NCBI RefSeq assembly: GCF_001905505.1
Contig: NZ_LIPG01000004.1
Coordinates: forward strand, 682,001-746,000
From: Streptomyces sp. CB02058
Lineage (GTDB): Bacteria; Actinomycetota; Actinomycetes; Streptomycetales; Streptomycetaceae
Direction: 5' to 3'
DNA: 64,000 nt
Shown: positions 33,889-42,345 of the stretch, piece after piece
How the letters are laid out: each line of letters opens with the position of its first letter
Numbering within the stretch: position 1 is the first letter of the stretch
Program-made: the position numbers and the translations under genes
The notes under the pieces: generated by a model
What the model was told of the DNA's origin: nothing
Seen by the model: the letters and a program-made list of their open reading frames with translations, nothing else
Databases searched by the model: none

Positions 33889-35340
33889 GTGGCCAGCAAC
33901 AAACTCACGGTCGAGGATCTCCTCTCCTTCCCGGCGCTCCAGCTCTCGGTGAAGGCGGGCAGCGGCGGCCTCCGCCGGTCCGTCTCGTGGGCCCACGCGA
34001 GCGAGCTCGCCGATCCGACCCCCTGGCTGCTGGGCGCCGAGCTGATGATGACGACGGGCCTGGCCGTCCCCCGGGGCGCGGCGGAGCAGCGCGCGTATCT
34101 GGAGCGGCTGGACGACGCGGGCGTGTCCGGTCTCGCCCTGTCGGCGCAACTGCACATGCCGCCGCTCCACGACGCGTTCTTCGAGGCGGCCGAGGAGCGG
34201 GGCTTCCCTGTCCTGGAGGTCCCGCTCGCCGTCCCCTTCATCGCCGTGGCCCAGGAGGTCGCGGCCTCGGTCCAGGAGGACGCCCGGCACCGGCTGGGCG
34301 CGCAGCTCCAGGTCTTCGGCTCCCTGCGCTGGCTGGTCGCCGAGAACCTCGACACCCCGGCACTGCTGCGCAGGCTCGAAGGGCTGTCGGGGTACGACGT
34401 CTACCTCTGCACACCGCAGGGCCGTCCCCTGCTGCCCGGTGTCCCCACACCCGATCCCGGGGTCCTGCCCGCTTCCGTCGACGCTCCGCCCACGGTGCCC
34501 GGCGGCTTCGTGCTCCCGGTGCCCGCGCCCGGCGGCCCGGCGGGCTTCCTCGTGGCGTACGAGCGTCAGGGCGCCCAGCCCGCGGGGCTCGCCGTCGTCC
34601 AGCACATCGCCACGGTGGCGGCGCTGCGGCTGGCGATGGTGCGGAACGAGCGCGAGGTGCTGCGCCGTGAGGGAGCGGAGACACTGGCCGAGCTGTTGCA
34701 GGAGGTGATCGACCCCGATACGGCCAGACGCCGGCTCGCCCGGCACCGGATCGAGGGGGACGCCGCGCTGCTGGTGGTCCGCCGCACCACGGACGAGGCG
34801 CTGCTGAGCTGCCTGGAGGATCATCCGCATCTGCTGCTCACCAGGGGCGAGGACCGTTATGTCCTGGGCGCGCCGGAGCTGGCGGAGGCCGTGGGCGGGC
34901 TGGCCGGCGTGGCGGCGGGGATGAGCCGTCCCTTCGCGCCGGGCGTCGCGCTGAAGATCGCCGAGCGCGAGGCGCTCTGGGCCGTGTCGAAGGCCGTGGA
35001 GTCCGGCCGTCCGGTCGTGCGGTACGGCGACGACGCGACGGGCCGGTGGCTGCCCGACGATCCCGCCGTGCTGACCGCGCTGGTGGAGCACGTGCTCGGC
35101 GGTGTCCTGCGGTACGACGAGGCCCACGACTCGCATCTGCTGGTCTCCGTCCGTACCTGGATGGAGCGCGACCGCCGCACCGAGTCGGCCGCGGCGGCGC
35201 TGCACATCCATCCGAACACCCTCGCCTACCGGCTGCGCCGTTTCGGCGCTCTCGCCGACCGCGATCTGTCGTCCACGGGCGCGATGGCCGAGGTCTGGCT
35301 GGCGATCCAGGCGGCGGGGGCGCTGGGCCTCACCGACTGA
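33889..35340 (+). CDS. PucR-family transcriptional regulator
   Basis: 483 residues. N-terminal PucR ligand-sensing domain (LTVEDLLSFPALQLSVKAG, then ELMMTTGLAVPRG), a middle GGDEF-like segment, and the C-terminal PucR helix-turn-helix (VRTWMERDRRTESAAAALHIHPNTLAYRLRRF). Family members activate purine, amino acid or polyamine catabolic genes in response to a substrate. Probable targets are the divergent permease and the NTF2-like and dehydrogenase genes. The GTG start at 33889 has no clear ribosome binding site. A TAGGGT box at 33876-33881 ends 7 bases before it, suggesting a leaderless transcript. Confidence 0.88.
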   Translation: MASNKLTVEDLLSFPALQLSVKAGSGGLRRSVSWAHASELADPTPWLLGAELMMTTGLAVPRGAAEQRAYLERLDDAGVSGLALSAQLHMPPLHDAFFEAAEERGFPVLEVPLAVPFIAVAQEVAASVQEDARHRLGAQLQVFGSLRWLVAENLDTPALLRRLEGLSGYDVYLCTPQGRPLLPGVPTPDPGVLPASVDAPPTVPGGFVLPVPAPGGPAGFLVAYERQGAQPAGLAVVQHIATVAALRLAMVRNEREVLRREGAETLAELLQEVIDPDTARRRLARHRIEGDAALLVVRRTTDEALLSCLEDHPHLLLTRGEDRYVLGAPELAEAVGGLAGVAAGMSRPFAPGVALKIAEREALWAVSKAVESGRPVVRYGDDATGRWLPDDPAVLTALVEHVLGGVLRYDEAHDSHLLVSVRTWMERDRRTESAAAALHIHPNTLAYRLRRFGALADRDLSSTGAMAEVWLAIQAAGALGLTD

Positions 35341-35371
35341 CCGGCGCGTTGCCGGTCCGGGGCGGTCGTGC

Positions 35372-35908
35372 TCAGTAGGCCGAGTCGACGTTGTCGATGG
35401 AGCCGTACTTGTCGGCCGCGTAGTTGGCGGCCGCGGTGATGTTGGCCACCGGGTCGGTCAGGTCCTTCGGCGTACCGTCGACGTGGTACGCCTCGAAGGT
35501 CGGCTGGATCATCTGGAGCAGCCCCTTGGAGGGGGTGCCGTTCTGCGCGTTGACGTCCCAGCCGTTGGAGGCGTCGGGGTCGCCGCCGGACTCGCGCATG
35601 ATGTTGCGGTGCAGGCCCTCGTAGGTGCCGGGGATCCCCTCCTCGTCCATGATCTCCAGGGACTCCCGGATCCAGCCGTCCAGCTTGTCCTTGTCCGCCG
35701 AGGCTCCGGCCGTGGACACGCTGTGCGAGGCGGGCTCGGCGGCGTGCGCGGGGGACGGGGCGAGGGTCAGGGCGGCTGCGGCGGCTCCTGCGGCGCACAG
35801 TCCGGAAACCGAGAACCTGCGGATCCGGGCGGCACGGGAGGCGGTGGTCAGGGGCGTGGCGGACGTACGGATGAAGCACTCTCCTCGGTCTGACGGCAGG
35901 ACGGCCAC
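35372..35908 (-). CDS. Secreted transglycosylase-like (SLT-domain) protein, start uncertain
   Basis: The mature region is a small SLT-type lysozyme fold: the catalytic Glu in NIMRESGGDPDA, then GLLQMIQPTFEAYHV and VANITAAANYAADKYGSID. A signal peptide (RIRRFSVSGLCAAG then SPAHA) directs secretion, so it should act on peptidoglycan outside the membrane. The start is odd. The only well placed ribosome binding site (CGAGGAG, 35881-35888) has no ATG, GTG or TTG at the right distance in frame, but an ATC at 35872-35870. The legal GTG at 35908 given here has no such site, and an ATG at 36037 would add 55 atypical residues. Upstream, hairpin-forming sequence (35940-36060) hints at a structured leader. 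Confidence 0.7.
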   Translation of the reverse strand: MAVLPSDRGECFIRTSATPLTTASRAARIRRFSVSGLCAAGAAAAALTLAPSPAHAAEPASHSVSTAGASADKDKLDGWIRESLEIMDEEGIPGTYEGLHRNIMRESGGDPDASNGWDVNAQNGTPSKGLLQMIQPTFEAYHVDGTPKDLTDPVANITAAANYAADKYGSIDNVDSAY

Positions 35909-36193
35909 CGGGCTGCGGCAGCGGGGCGGCGGTGCGCGGCGAGGTCCGTGTGTACGGCTCCGCGGTGACCGGCCGGTCCGCGGCGACTGCTCCCGGGGCG
36001 TGAATCCATGGTTGACGGCACGCCGGAGCGACGGCAAGGAGCGGTGGTACTACGCGCCTGCGTAGGCCGTGCCCGTCGGGCCGGCCCGGGCGGTCGAACA
36101 CGGCGGGCCCGTGCACCGGGCCCTACTACCGCGCCTCGTATGTGATCTGCGGCCTATGGGTCGAGTCACACGGCGCGGCCCGGCGAAGCGCCC

Positions 36194-37417
36194 TCACCAC
36201 GCCTCGGTGCCGGCCGCCTCGTCGGTGGGGGCCGGCGCCCGGCCCGGCCCGTCGGCCCTCGCCCGCAGTCGCGTCGCGAGCAGCGGCAGCACGAGGACCG
36301 ACAGCATCGCGGCACCGACCAGCGACGCCGCCTCGTTGGATTCGAGGAGCTTCTGGTCCAGGCCGATGGTCGTGATCGCGACGACCAGGGGCAGGCACGT
36401 CGAGGCGTAGAGGGCCAGGCCCGCCCGGTCGGCGGAGCCCAGGTCCTTCGGAGCGAACGCGTACACCGGGCCGCCCCGCACCAGCACGAACAGCAGCAGG
36501 AACAACGGCACCACCAGCAGGGCGGCCACGTCGTGCAGGAGCGCGTCCAGGTCGAACTCGATGCCGGTGACGACGTAGAACAGGGGTACGAGGAAGCCGA
36601 AGCCCATCGCCTCCACCTTGCCGAGGATCTCTTCGCTGCTCTCGGGCGCGGCCCTGTGCAGGACGAGGCGGGTGAGGATGCCCGCGGCGAACGCGCCCAG
36701 CAGCACGTCCAGGCCGAACACTTCGGCGAGGCCCAGCATGCACGCGAGCAGCAGCATCACGAACCGGACGGCGAACTGTCCGCTGCTGTGCAGGGTCCGT
36801 TCCGTCAGCCGTGTGAACCACGGCGGCCGGGGCCGTGTCGCCCAGAAGACGGCCGCGGCGGCGATCACCCCGAACGCGGCCAGCAGGGCCGCCGACTCGG
36901 CCGGGCGACGCCCGCTGAGCAGCAGCGCCATGGCGACGACGGGACCGAACTCGCCGACGGCTCCGAACGCCGTCATGACCGTGCCGAAGCGGCCCTTCAG
37001 CTCCCCCCGGTCACGCAGCATCGGCAGCACCGTGCCGAGGGCCGTGCTGGTCAGCGCGGTACCGATGACGAACGCCTCGAACACCTGGCCTGCGGTGATG
37101 AGCATGGCCAGCCCGATGCCGGCGGCGAGCGAGATCAGCCAGGCCCACAGGGATCGGCGCAGGGTCTCGCCGCGCACCGCCGCGAACTGGATCTCGTAAC
37201 CGGCGAGGAAGATCAGCATGGACAGCCCGAGGTCGGCGAGGGTGTCGATGACCGTGTCCGTGTGCGCCCAGCCGAGCACGTCGGGGCCGATGAGGATTCC
37301 GAGGGCGATCTCGAAGATCACCAGCGGAATCCGCAGCCTGCGTCCGGTCGCGTACACGAGCAGCGGCGCCAGTACGGCTGCCGCCATGATCAGGACGAGC
37401 GTGCCGGGGTGCGTCAT
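36194..37417 (-). CDS. CPA2-type cation/proton antiporter
   Basis: 407 residues with about 12 membrane helices. Family features are LGILIGPDVLGW in the first third, the discontinuous-helix region LTSTALGTVLPMLRD and GEFGPVVAMALLL, and GAFAAGILTRL with the second unwound helix; late VVTGIEFDLDAL matches the KefB/NapA-like pattern. No C-terminal TrkA-N domain is attached, so it resembles NapA-like sodium (or potassium)/proton exchangers rather than glutathione-gated KefB/C. Single gene; no regulator or partner is adjacent. Confidence 0.85.
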   Translation of the reverse strand: MTHPGTLVLIMAAAVLAPLLVYATGRRLRIPLVIFEIALGILIGPDVLGWAHTDTVIDTLADLGLSMLIFLAGYEIQFAAVRGETLRRSLWAWLISLAAGIGLAMLITAGQVFEAFVIGTALTSTALGTVLPMLRDRGELKGRFGTVMTAFGAVGEFGPVVAMALLLSGRRPAESAALLAAFGVIAAAAVFWATRPRPPWFTRLTERTLHSSGQFAVRFVMLLLACMLGLAEVFGLDVLLGAFAAGILTRLVLHRAAPESSEEILGKVEAMGFGFLVPLFYVVTGIEFDLDALLHDVAALLVVPLFLLLFVLVRGGPVYAFAPKDLGSADRAGLALYASTCLPLVVAITTIGLDQKLLESNEAASLVGAAMLSVLVLPLLATRLRARADGPGRAPAPTDEAAGTEAW

Positions 37418-37772
37418 GCGGCAGCTCCGTGGGGCCGGCTCACCGGGCGAGCACCGGATGCCGTCGGCCGTCCCCGTCTGCCCGGTGCTCGGGACGGGGT
37501 TCCGTGGTCCGGGACATCTGGATCTCCCTCACAGCCGGCATGCGGTGGCCGGGCACGCGGCACAGGTGCACGGTCTGTGCCACTCTCGCCCGCGCCCCGG
37601 GGCCGTACGAGCGGGTGTACGCCGTCGGGGTGAGGCCCGCCCCGCCCGGCGGCGGGGCGCGCGCACTGCCGGGCTCGCCGTCCGCGATCTCGCGCAGGCA
37701 CTCCCGGCCGGCCGCCGGGGAGTGCGCCGTAGGCTGCTCGCAGGTGCGGGACCGGAGACCGAGGAGGCCCAG
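37418..37772. other. 355-base divergent intergenic region
   Basis: Lies between the antiporter and AlkD-like gene starts. No gene is supported. CGAGCACCGG (37448-37457) and CCGGTGCTCG (37482-37491) form an inverted repeat with a 24-base loop just upstream of the antiporter start; it may be an operator pair or an RNA hairpin in its leader. Confidence 0.4.
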
Positions 37773-38456
37773 GTGGCGGAGACGACGGTGGCCGAGGTGA
37801 TGGCCGAGCTGGCCGCGCTCGACGACCCGAAGGTGCGCGCGGTCAACGAGAGACACGGCGACGATCACGGCGTGAATCTCGGCAGGCTGCGCGCACTGGC
37901 GAAGCGGCTGAAGACCCGGCAGGACCTCGCGCGCGAGCTCTGGGGCACGGGTGACACGGCGGCGCGACTGCTCACGACGCTCATCTGCCGCCCGAAGGCG
38001 TTCGAGCGGGACGAGCTGGACGAGCTGGACGCCATGATCCGCGAGGCGGGCACCCCCAAGGTGCACGACTGGCTCGTGAACCACGTGGTGAAGAAGAGCC
38101 CGCACTCCGAGGAGCTGCGCGTGTCCTGGTCGGCCGACCCGGACCCGGTGGTCGCGAGTGCCGGATGGGCTCTGACCACGGAACGCGTGGCGAAGAAGCC
38201 CGGGGGCCTCGACCTCGAAGGGCTGCTGGACGTCATCGAGGCGGAGCTCGCGGACGCCCCGGACCGACTGCAGTGGGCGATGAACCACTGCCTGGCCCGG
38301 ATCGGCATCGAGCACCCGGAGCACCGCGCCCATGCGATCGGGATCGGCGAGCGTCTGGGAGTGCTCAAGGACTACCCGGTCTCCCCCGGTTGCACGTCTC
38401 CGTTCGCGCCCGTCTGGATCGACGAGATGGTGCGGCGGCAGGAGCACAAGCCGTAG
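37773..38456 (+). CDS. DNA alkylation repair protein (AlkD-like HEAT-repeat glycosylase)
   Basis: 227 residues, nearly all helical. The sequence follows the AlkC/AlkD pattern: an N-terminal VNERHGDDHGVNLGRLRALAKRL, then helix pairs with DLARELWGTGDTAARLLTTLI, VHDWLVNHVV and DPVVASAGWALTTERVAKK. AlkD enzymes excise bulky or positively charged alkyl bases without flipping them; the presumed catalytic Asp is in the WSADPDPVV segment but I cannot assign it firmly. GTG start with GAGGAGG about 6 bases upstream. Cytosolic, stand-alone gene. Confidence 0.8.
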   Translation: MAETTVAEVMAELAALDDPKVRAVNERHGDDHGVNLGRLRALAKRLKTRQDLARELWGTGDTAARLLTTLICRPKAFERDELDELDAMIREAGTPKVHDWLVNHVVKKSPHSEELRVSWSADPDPVVASAGWALTTERVAKKPGGLDLEGLLDVIEAELADAPDRLQWAMNHCLARIGIEHPEHRAHAIGIGERLGVLKDYPVSPGCTSPFAPVWIDEMVRRQEHKP

Positions 38457-38597
38457 ACCAGGCCACCGGTGCGGGGACAGATGGCCGAGCGCGGGACACG
38501 GGTCTGGCGGCCCCGGTGTCTCCGCCGGTCGGCGCTCCGGCCGTACTCACCTCGCCCGGCGGGGAGCTCTCACGATTTTCTGTGGCGCACCAGGGGT

Positions 38598-38627
38598 TTG
38601 ACGGAAACTTAGCTTAGGCTACCCTTC
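38598..38627 (+). promoter_or_regulatory. Promoter and iron box of the siderophore-interacting protein gene
   Basis: TTGACG (38598-38603), 16-base spacer, TACCCT (38620-38625). An iron box, TTAGCTTAGGCTACCCTTC (38609-38627), matches the DmdR/IdeR consensus at 15 of 19 positions and covers the -10 box. The predicted transcript begins at or next to the GTG at 38633, so the message is probably leaderless. Confidence 0.75.
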
Positions 38628-38632
38628 ATTGC

Positions 38633-39460
38633 GTGTCGAAAACCCCCAGGCTCATGCCCAAGCAACCCGGTCTGTTCCGTGGCGAAGTGGTCCGCAGCGA
38701 GCGCTTCTCCCCGTCGATACAACGGGTGACCATCACCGGCGCCAATCTCGCCGACTTCCCCTGGCTGGGGTACGACCACTGGTTCCGTCTCTTCCTGCGC
38801 CTGCCTCACCAGGCGGACTTCGTGCTTCCCGAGCTCTCGGGCTCGCGATGGTGGGACCCCTATTACGCCATTCCGCAGGACGTGCGGCCGCACTGCGCCA
38901 ACTACACCGTCGCCGATTTCCGCCCCGAAGCGGCCGAGATGGACATCGACTTCGTCGTGCACTGCGGCCCGGAGGGTGAGCCCGAGGGCGCCGCGGCGAT
39001 CTGGGCCTGCGCGGCCGGCTCCGGCGATCCGGTCGCCGTGCTGGACCAGGGCCTCATCTTCGACCGCCCGGAGGACGCCTCCGAGGTGCTCGTGGTCGCC
39101 GACGAGAGCGGCCTGCCGTCGACCGCCGGCATCCTGCGCTCCCTCCCGCGCGACACCACGGGACGCGTCATCCAGGAGATCCCGCTCGCCGAGGACCGCC
39201 GCCCGCTCGACGCACCGGCCGGTGTCTCCGTGACCTGGGTGGTCCGCGACGACGCGACCGCGGTGCCCGGCGCCGCCGCACTGGAGGAACTCCGCCGCCA
39301 CGAGACCGTCGACGAGGCGGGTTACGCGTTCGTCGTCGGCGAGTCGACGCTCGCCACCGAGGGCCGCCGTCACCTCGTCCGCGCGGGCCTCCCGAAGGAC
39401 CGCATCACGTTCTCCGGCTTCTGGAAGAGCGAGAAGAAGGCGAAGCTGGTACGCGCCTGA
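38633..39460 (+). CDS. Siderophore-interacting protein (FAD-dependent ferric-siderophore reductase)
   Basis: 275 residues of the SIP/ViuB family. N-terminal FAD-binding barrel (SIQRVTITGANLADFPW, then NYTVADFRPEAAEMDIDFVVH, matching the R-x-Y-T-(V/I)-R-like FAD site but with N-Y-T), followed by the NAD(P)-like half (VLVVADESGLPSTAGIL) and a C-terminal ending SGFWKSEKKAK. These proteins release iron from imported siderophores in the cytosol by reducing it. The lack of Arg before Y-T is a small deviation from many members. GTG start without ribosome binding site, consistent with a leaderless mRNA; repressed by iron through the overlapping box. Confidence 0.88.
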   Translation: MSKTPRLMPKQPGLFRGEVVRSERFSPSIQRVTITGANLADFPWLGYDHWFRLFLRLPHQADFVLPELSGSRWWDPYYAIPQDVRPHCANYTVADFRPEAAEMDIDFVVHCGPEGEPEGAAAIWACAAGSGDPVAVLDQGLIFDRPEDASEVLVVADESGLPSTAGILRSLPRDTTGRVIQEIPLAEDRRPLDAPAGVSVTWVVRDDATAVPGAAALEELRRHETVDEAGYAFVVGESTLATEGRRHLVRAGLPKDRITFSGFWKSEKKAKLVRA

Positions 39461-39535
39461 CGGGCTGGCGGGTGGGGCGTCATGGTCTTTCCGCGGGCCC
39501 CGCACGACCGTGCCGTGGGCGGACAGGGCCACTGG

Positions 39536-39541
39536 TAGATT
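39536..39541 (+). promoter_or_regulatory. -10 box of a leaderless AraC-family gene
   Basis: TAGATT ends 6 bases before the ATG at 39548, and no ribosome binding site is present between them, so transcription and translation probably begin at the same base. Confidence 0.55.
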
Positions 39542-39547
39542 TTTCGC

Positions 39548-40345
39548 ATGACGGAGAGTGCCTGGGTCCGGCCCGGGCGGTCCTGCGCGGTGCGGCTGGA
39601 CGAGCCGCCGCGCGTGCTCAGCCTCGGCAGGGGCGTCCACGGGACGACGAGCGCGGTCGACGTCTTCCGGCTCCCCGACCTGTGGCAGCTCCACCTGTAC
39701 CAGTACAGCGCCGACCTGGTCGTCGACGGAGTGCTCCATGCCGTGCGGCCCGGACACGTCAGCCTGGTCCCGCCGGGGGCCGAGGTGCGCTACCGCTACC
39801 GCGGGCGGTCCCAGCACCTGTACGCGCATCTGCGGCTGCCGGGCACGGGAGAGCCGCTCACCGTGCCGGTGGTCCAGGACGCCGGCGCGCAGACCCCGGA
39901 GTTCGCCGGGCTGCTGCTGGGGGCCATCGCCGCCGCGCCGCGCAGTGCGCGGCGGGCCGATGCCGAGGTGTGGGCGGCCCTGTGGCGGCTGGCCGAGCTC
40001 GCCGAGCCGAAGGGGCGGGGCGGCGGACCGCACGCCTCGTTCTCCGGCGCCGTCGCGCACATCGAGTCGCATCTCGCGGAGCGTCTGCTCGTCCCGGAGG
40101 TGGCGCGGGCCTCCGGGGTGTCTCACAACCAGCTGATCCGGCTGTTCCGCGCGGAGACCGGCGGCACGGTCGTGGCGTACATCCGGCGCCGGCGGATGGA
40201 GCGGGCACGCCATCTGCTGCGGGAGACGACGCTGCCGATCCAGGCGATCGCGGCGGCCGTCGGCATGGACGACCTCCAGGCCTTCAACAAGGCGTGCCGG
40301 CGCGAACTGGGCGCCTCCCCGCGCGCCGTCCGCGCCGGCGGCTGA
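39548..40345 (+). CDS. AraC-family transcriptional regulator
   Basis: 265 residues. An N-terminal cupin-like sensor domain (VDGVLHAVRPGHVSLVPPGAEVRYRYRG) precedes a C-terminal double helix-turn-helix (VPEVARASGVSHNQLIRLFRAETGGTVVAYIRRRRMERARHLL). It is convergent with the GH29 fucosidase gene (14 bases between stops), a pairing that suggests control of fucose-containing glycan use. The sensor could bind a monosaccharide. Probably translated from a leaderless message. Confidence 0.85.
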   Translation: MTESAWVRPGRSCAVRLDEPPRVLSLGRGVHGTTSAVDVFRLPDLWQLHLYQYSADLVVDGVLHAVRPGHVSLVPPGAEVRYRYRGRSQHLYAHLRLPGTGEPLTVPVVQDAGAQTPEFAGLLLGAIAAAPRSARRADAEVWAALWRLAELAEPKGRGGGPHASFSGAVAHIESHLAERLLVPEVARASGVSHNQLIRLFRAETGGTVVAYIRRRRMERARHLLRETTLPIQAIAAAVGMDDLQAFNKACRRELGASPRAVRAGG

Positions 40346-40359
40346 CCGACCAGGGCGGC

Positions 40360-41631
40360 TCAGCTGCGGCCGCTGCCCCGGTACAGGTCCAGCTCACCGT
40401 CGAGTTCGACACTCAGCACGGTCGCCTGCTCGTCGAGGTCCGTCCCGCTCGGCGCGTCGATCCACAGCACGCCCGGTACGTCGCCGAGTCCTCCGGTGAA
40501 GCGGTGGGCCAGCTCGGTGCCCGTACCGAGGACGCTCACCCGCCGGACCTTGTTGCGCAGGCCGCGCAGCGAGACCGACTCCCGGGGGGTGTCGAAGCAG
40601 ACCAGGTGGAGGGTGCGCCGGTCGGCCGAGAGGGTGCTGGGGCCGTAGTGGTGCCCGGCCGGCAGGCCCGCCCCGGTGCCGTACACGGCGGCGGAGTGCT
40701 TGGCGATCCAGGCCCCGAGGCCCTCCAGCCGCTCGGCCTGTTCCGCGGGGATCGTGCCGTCCTCGCGCGGTCCGACGGCGAGCAGGAGGTTGCCGCCCGC
40801 GCCGATCGTCTCGGCGAAGTAGCGCACCAGCCGGCGGACGGACTTCTGGTCGTGGTCGTGGTGCTGGTAGCCCCAGGAGTTGTTGACGGTCAGGCACAGT
40901 TCCCAGGGTCCGTCCGGGGGCAGCAGCGGTACGCCCTGTTCCGGGGTGGCGTAGTCGCCGTGGCTGAGCATGCGCGCGTTGAGGACGGTCTCCGGGTTCC
41001 CCGCGATGATCTGCCGGGCCAGCTCCCCCATCCCCCACTGCTCCTCGCTGCGCTCCCATTCGCCGTCGAACCACAGGAGGTCGGGCCGGTAGCGGGACAC
41101 GAGTTCCCCGACCTGGGCGTCGCGGTACGCGACGAACCTGGCCCAGGCCTCCGGGTCGGCCACGCCGTCCTCCGGGGTGACGAGGGGGTGGGTGGCCACG
41201 TCCTCGGTCGGCGGCTCGGGATGGACCACGCTCGCGTAGTCCGGGTGGTTCCAGTCCGAGTGCGAGTAGTACAGGCCGACCTTGAGGCCCCGTTCCCGCA
41301 GGGCGTCGGCGTAACCGGCCACGAGGTCGCGTCCGGCGGGTGTGCGGCGTACGACGTCCAGGTCGCCGTGGGCGGTGTCCCACAGCGCCACACCGTCGTG
41401 ATGACGCGCGGTCAGTACGGCGTACCTGGCACCGGCGCGAACGAACAGGTCCGCCCAGGCGCCCGGGTCGTACCTGGACGCGGTGAAACCGTCCAGCTGC
41501 CGCATGTACCGCTCGTGCGGCACCTGTCCCGTGTAGAACGCCCATGACTCGGGGACGCCGTCGACCGCGTAGATCCCGTAGTGGATGAAGATGCCCAACT
41601 TGGCGTCGGGGAACCAGGGTTGCATCGGCAT
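40360..41631 (-). CDS. Alpha-L-fucosidase, GH29 (cytosolic)
   Basis: 423 residues. N-terminus PWFPDAKLGIFIHYGIYAV is diagnostic for GH29; the substrate pocket includes HHDGVALWDT. The catalytic nucleophile is D189 in DLLWFDGEWE. The acid/base is not conserved in position in the family and cannot be named. A C-terminal beta-domain of about 90 residues follows. No signal peptide, so it cleaves imported fucosylated oligosaccharides. It lacks the large extra modules of secreted fucosidases. The start at 41631 follows GAGGAC by 8 bases. No sugar transporter is next to it. Confidence 0.9.
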   Translation of the reverse strand: MPMQPWFPDAKLGIFIHYGIYAVDGVPESWAFYTGQVPHERYMRQLDGFTASRYDPGAWADLFVRAGARYAVLTARHHDGVALWDTAHGDLDVVRRTPAGRDLVAGYADALRERGLKVGLYYSHSDWNHPDYASVVHPEPPTEDVATHPLVTPEDGVADPEAWARFVAYRDAQVGELVSRYRPDLLWFDGEWERSEEQWGMGELARQIIAGNPETVLNARMLSHGDYATPEQGVPLLPPDGPWELCLTVNNSWGYQHHDHDQKSVRRLVRYFAETIGAGGNLLLAVGPREDGTIPAEQAERLEGLGAWIAKHSAAVYGTGAGLPAGHHYGPSTLSADRRTLHLVCFDTPRESVSLRGLRNKVRRVSVLGTGTELAHRFTGGLGDVPGVLWIDAPSGTDLDEQATVLSVELDGELDLYRGSGRS

Positions 41632-41857
41632 GGGGTGCTGTCCTCGGTGAGTGCGGAGGCGGGAGGGGCGCGAGGCCCGCGCACCGTCCACGCTAGGTCG
41701 CACCGGCCGCCCCGCGCGTGGGTGACGCTCACCTGGACTGGTCGATTCTCACCACGCGGGCGCAGAAGTGTGCGGACAGCATGCGGGCGTGCGCCCACGC
41801 GGTACCCCCGGTTCGGGTGGCACCGGGACAACCGGCTGGGCCGTCCGGACCGGACGC

Positions 41858-42277
41858 TCAAGGACGCGTGGCAGTGGCGGGGATGCCGGACTCCCGGAGC
41901 GCGCGGGCCAGATACTCCATCTCGGGAAGCGTTCCCGAGTAGTCACCGTCCAGCACACGGCGCAGCTCAGCTCTGGCGTCACGCAGGTCGATGCCGAGCG
42001 CGGCCCGCAGCATGCGCAGGACCGCGACACCCGTAGCCGGCGGAGCGCTCACCCGGAGCGACGCGGGGCCATGCTCGGAGAGCAACTGGGCTCGCCGTTC
42101 CGTCGGTATGTCGCCGTCGCACGCGTACGTGGCAGAGCCGCAGGCGGAACAGACCGATTCGACGTCCCAGCGCAACTGGCCGTTCACCAGGGCCTGCACT
42201 CCCCAGCACTCCAGCTCCGCATCGCAGTCCTGGCACACCGCGGAGTACCTGACGGCGTCGAAGACCGTCCGGTCCAT
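41858..42277 (-). CDS. Hypothetical protein with a CxxC pair and L7/L12-like C-terminal segment
   Basis: 139 residues, no named family recognised. The N-terminal half contains two CxxC motifs (CQDC near residue 16 and CSAC near 43), a likely zinc ribbon. The C-terminal half (AVLRMLRAALGIDLRDARAELRRVL) has the helix-turn pattern of the ribosomal L7/L12 C-terminal domain, where xVxKxVRxxTGLxLKEAKxLV is usual. Such L7/L12-like pieces appear in small Streptomyces proteins of unknown role. The ATG at 42277 is preceded by GGGGGTGG; a GTG two codons earlier is possible. Confidence 0.6.
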   Translation of the reverse strand: MDRTVFDAVRYSAVCQDCDAELECWGVQALVNGQLRWDVESVCSACGSATYACDGDIPTERRAQLLSEHGPASLRVSAPPATGVAVLRMLRAALGIDLRDARAELRRVLDGDYSGTLPEMEYLARALRESGIPATATRP

Positions 42278-42345
42278 ACCCACCCCCGATGAGACGAAGC
42301 CGGATGAGATGACGTGTTCGCCTCACTCGGCCCCTCGCCCCCTCA

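Noticed and set aside
35940..36190. Possible c-di-AMP (ydaO-type) riboswitch before the transglycosylase-like gene
   Set aside because: A segment GCCGTCAACC and hairpins are reminiscent, and such genes often carry this riboswitch, but the conserved GGGGGACCC and GGGTGAATC blocks are absent in the right orientation. A covariance search would decide.
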